Origin: Dielma fastidiosa
GTDB taxonomy: Bacteria > Bacillota_I > Bacilli_A > Erysipelotrichales > Erysipelotrichaceae
Direction: 5' to 3'
Length of the DNA stretch: 64,000 bases
NCBI RefSeq assembly: GCF_000313565.1
Contig: NZ_HE578931.1
Location: 1-64,000, forward strand
The number at the start of each line of letters is the position of its first letter. Position 1 is the stretch's first letter. The notes below the pieces were generated by a model. The model was not told the origin of the DNA, did no database searches, and worked only from the letters and a program-made list of their open reading frames with translations. Both the position numbers and the translations under genes were made by a program. This document shows, piece by piece, positions 61,957 to 64,000 of this stretch.

Positions 61957-63561
61957 TTATGCTATCAGACCAAGAATTCCCAAAACAAAACCTAAACCCA
62001 TGGTCGCAAATGTAATTGTCGAACTTTTAACACCTTTTTTAGCTGCAAAATATACTCCAAGTGTCAGCAGCAAAGGCATAAGGTTAGGTACAATTGCGTC
62101 GAATACGCCAGTCTGCAGATTAAATATTTCCACTTCATTTTGGACCATGACAATATTCCAATTGAATGAAACATAATTACAGATTAATGCACCTGCTACC
62201 GCGCAGCCAAGAATACCAGCTATTTCTATAACCTTATTAAATAAACCGCTCTCCATGAGCCTTAAAACAGTTTCACCACCGCTTTTATAACCAATAAACA
62301 GCATCCAATAACCAACACCATAAAATATAGATAAGAAAATTATTGTATATGCGATTGGTGCCCAAACAGCCCCCTGTGTTGCTAAATTTATAAAGATAAC
62401 AGCTAATACAGGAATTAATACTACCTGTGATAATGTATCTCCTATACCTGCACATGGTCCCATTAAACCTGATTTTAATGAAACAAAAGCTTCATCAGGA
62501 ATATCTGCTCCTAATTTCTTTTGTTCCTCCATCGATGTACATATACCAAGAATCATGCCGCCGAAATCATGATCTGTGTTAAAAAACATTGAATGACGTT
62601 TCATAGCTGCTATCAAACCAGCCTTATCATTCTTATAAATTTTATTTAATACTGGTACCATTGCAGTACAGAAACCGATCCCCTGCATACGTTCATAGTT
62701 ATAGCAAGACTCATTATAATATTGCCAACGCAGCCAAGCATGAACTAACTCTTTCTTATTAATAATTTTATATGTATTTTCATTAGTATCGCTCACCTCT
62801 TTAAAAGCAGCAAAATCTGTGGCTGTAAAGCCTACTACCACGATTGCAACGATACCAAAAATAAGTGATACAGCAATTGTATTTAAGCCTAAAAAGCTAG
62901 TTGCTAAAAAGCCTAAGAACAGAAACCACTTTGCTCTGCCTTCAAAAATTGTCAACAACATCAGTCCTATACCAACAGCAGGTAATAAACCACCCATAAC
63001 ACTTAAAGCATCAAGCACTGGTCCGCTTAATGATTCAGAAATAGAAACTACTGCACTTGAACCAAAATATAGAATCACGTAGATTGCAACAAATCGAATA
63101 ATCCATTTAATTGCATAAGGAATATATACATTGACAAACATTAAATGATTAGATTTACCCTCACTGATCCATTTATCAGCTAATGTTACAAAAAAGCATT
63201 GTCCAGTCATCGTAAGAACATTCAAAACTGAACCAAACAAACCTAAAGGAACAGCTAACGCCAAGGCAGCATTGATATCCAAGCCGCCAATTAATGCAAA
63301 GGAAGTTCCAAGTATACCAGCCATTCCTGAATCAGCAGGCAGTGAACCACCCGCAGAAATAATTCCTAAATACATAATATTAATCGTTGCGCCAATGATT
63401 GTACCCTGTACTGGATTTCCCAAAATCATACCAATAATAAGACCGGATACCATTGGACGATTAATAGTTGCCCATGTTCCCATTGAACCAAAAGGCCATG
63501 CAGTTTCAGCTAAACAATAATATAGAGCAATCAAACAAATCTGTATAATACTTACTTCCAT
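61957..63561 (-). CDS. Mannose-family PTS: fused IIC and IID components
   Basis: 534 residues. Residues ~1-255 match the EIIC subunit (ALYYCLAETAWPFGSMGTW, GLIIGMILGNPVQGTIIGATINIMYLG). After a linker, residues ~265-534 match EIID (LVHAWLRWQYYNESCYNYERMQGIGF, FNTDHDFGGMILGICTSMEEQK, GLMGPCAGIGDTLSQVVLIPVL). In nearly all known systems these are separate chains, so the fusion is notable. I see no stop or frameshift at the junction. It forms the sugar-translocating complex with the IIB encoded just upstream. Sugar unknown. Confidence 0.88.
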   Translation of the reverse strand: MEVSIIQICLIALYYCLAETAWPFGSMGTWATINRPMVSGLIIGMILGNPVQGTIIGATINIMYLGIISAGGSLPADSGMAGILGTSFALIGGLDINAALALAVPLGLFGSVLNVLTMTGQCFFVTLADKWISEGKSNHLMFVNVYIPYAIKWIIRFVAIYVILYFGSSAVVSISESLSGPVLDALSVMGGLLPAVGIGLMLLTIFEGRAKWFLFLGFLATSFLGLNTIAVSLIFGIVAIVVVGFTATDFAAFKEVSDTNENTYKIINKKELVHAWLRWQYYNESCYNYERMQGIGFCTAMVPVLNKIYKNDKAGLIAAMKRHSMFFNTDHDFGGMILGICTSMEEQKKLGADIPDEAFVSLKSGLMGPCAGIGDTLSQVVLIPVLAVIFINLATQGAVWAPIAYTIIFLSIFYGVGYWMLFIGYKSGGETVLRLMESGLFNKVIEIAGILGCAVAGALICNYVSFNWNIVMVQNEVEIFNLQTGVFDAIVPNLMPLLLTLGVYFAAKKGVKSSTITFATMGLGFVLGILGLIA

Positions 63562-63586
63562 ACTAATCTCCTTTCTAATCTATCGA

Positions 63587-64000
63587 TTATAGAAGCCCCT
63601 TAATATTTTCTTTTAAATCGGCAGGTATCATTTGACAATAAATAGACACCCCGCAATTAATAATTTCTCTCATATCCTGAATTTCTTCAGGACTTGCTGA
63701 AATATTTCTGCTGAACATCTTTCTTCCTTCTGCTCCGCCCATATTACCTAATATAATTTCATGTAAAATCACACCCTCTTTAATAATCTGAAGCAATGGT
63801 TTCGGTACCTTTGTAATAATAAAAATTTTTTCACCAGGTTCAGATGCTTCCTTCAAATATACGGCTGCATCAGTATGTGTCATTACATAAACTTTTAACT
63901 CTTTAGGTGCGGCTGCCAGTAAAACACGTTTTAAGAAAGTGTTAGAAGCTGAGGCATCATCAATAATCAGCACTACATTAGCACTGCTTACTTTCAGCCA
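63587..64000 (-). CDS. Mannose-family PTS IIB component (5' end off window)
   Basis: The frame is open to the right edge, beginning WLKVSSANVVLIIDDASASN, so ~138 residues are seen and ~20-25 N-terminal residues are missing, including the region where the phosphorylated histidine (R.IHGQV) is expected. The visible part fits EIIB of the mannose/sorbose family: IDD.....TFLKRVLLAAAPKELKVYV, VPKPLLQII, and NMGGAEGRKMFSRNISAS. It lies 25 bp upstream of the IIC-IID fusion. An EIIA gene may lie beyond the edge. Confidence 0.88.
   Translation of the reverse strand, partial: WLKVSSANVVLIIDDASASNTFLKRVLLAAAPKELKVYVMTHTDAAVYLKEASEPGEKIFIITKVPKPLLQIIKEGVILHEIILGNMGGAEGRKMFSRNISASPEEIQDMREIINCGVSIYCQMIPADLKENIKGLL

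Noticed and set aside
1-64000. tRNA or rRNA genes, transposases, integrases and att-site repeats
   Set aside because: Reading both strands by eye I found no cloverleaf with a CCA-type end, no rRNA signature and no transposase or recombinase motif; a tRNA scan would be needed to exclude a tRNA fully.

Overview
The window looks like a chromosomal segment of an AT-rich, low-GC Bacillota. The gene content fits the gut Erysipelotrichia best: a single-chain clostridial-type PurL, a guanine riboswitch on the pur operon, the DapH (acetylase) lysine branch, an extracellular flavin reductase, mannose-family PTS genes and a giant Ig-like surface protein. That placement is an inference, because no rRNA or other marker gene is present.

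Layout. (1) 1-13.1 kb, minus strand: the first ~4,377 codons of one giant secreted surface protein, with a signal peptide, four GLUG-like modules, about twenty Ig-like domains and DUF5018-like units; its C-terminus lies off the left edge. Upstream of it is a small SARP-type winged-helix regulator with two near-identical 30-bp palindromes and an outward promoter. (2) 14.0-18.3 kb, minus: purD-purB-fhs. (3) 18.6-26.7 kb: a DUF1905 protein, GNAT genes, the lysine/DAP genes dapF-dapB-dapH, a MerR regulator with a divergent MATE pump, and a PatA-like aminotransferase. (4) 26.7-31.1 kb: a BlaI/BlaR1-like pair with its operators, then an MqsR-like toxin with an MqsA/HTH/Panacea antitoxin. (5) 31.2-40.7 kb: purE-K-L-C-M-N-H on the minus strand, preceded by a promoter, a guanine riboswitch with terminator, a 21-codon leader ORF and a second terminator. 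(6) 40.8-45.7 kb: an SRAP protein, guaB, an S41-peptidase lipoprotein, rubrerythrin and perR. (7) 45.7-48.9 kb: a foreign-looking block (sigma-70-like gene, GC-rich inverted repeats, MATE-cytidylate-kinase fusion behind an attenuator, short mobile-element ORF), probably an integrative-element remnant. (8) 48.9-54.2 kb: small genes, an FMN/FAD extracellular reductase, galT, a LysR regulator. (9) 54.4-59.1 kb, plus: a translationally coupled ABC transporter (ATPase, binding protein, fused permease) and a metallo-beta-lactamase-fold enzyme. (10) 59.1-64 kb, minus: a catabolic operon with PTS IIB (cut by the window edge), a fused PTS IIC-IID, a VOC protein, two BtpA/SgcQ-family proteins and an SDR.

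How it fits together. The two pur clusters, fhs (10-formyl-THF supply for PurN and PurH), guaB and purB cover purine synthesis except purF, purA and guaA, which are not here. dapF/B/H and the aminotransferase cover part of the acetylase DAP pathway. The most unusual items are the double attenuation control of the pur operon, the palindrome/promoter arrangement upstream of the giant surface gene, the hybrid toxin-antitoxin module, the MATE-kinase fusion, the ABC-MBL operon and the PTS IICD/BtpA operon.
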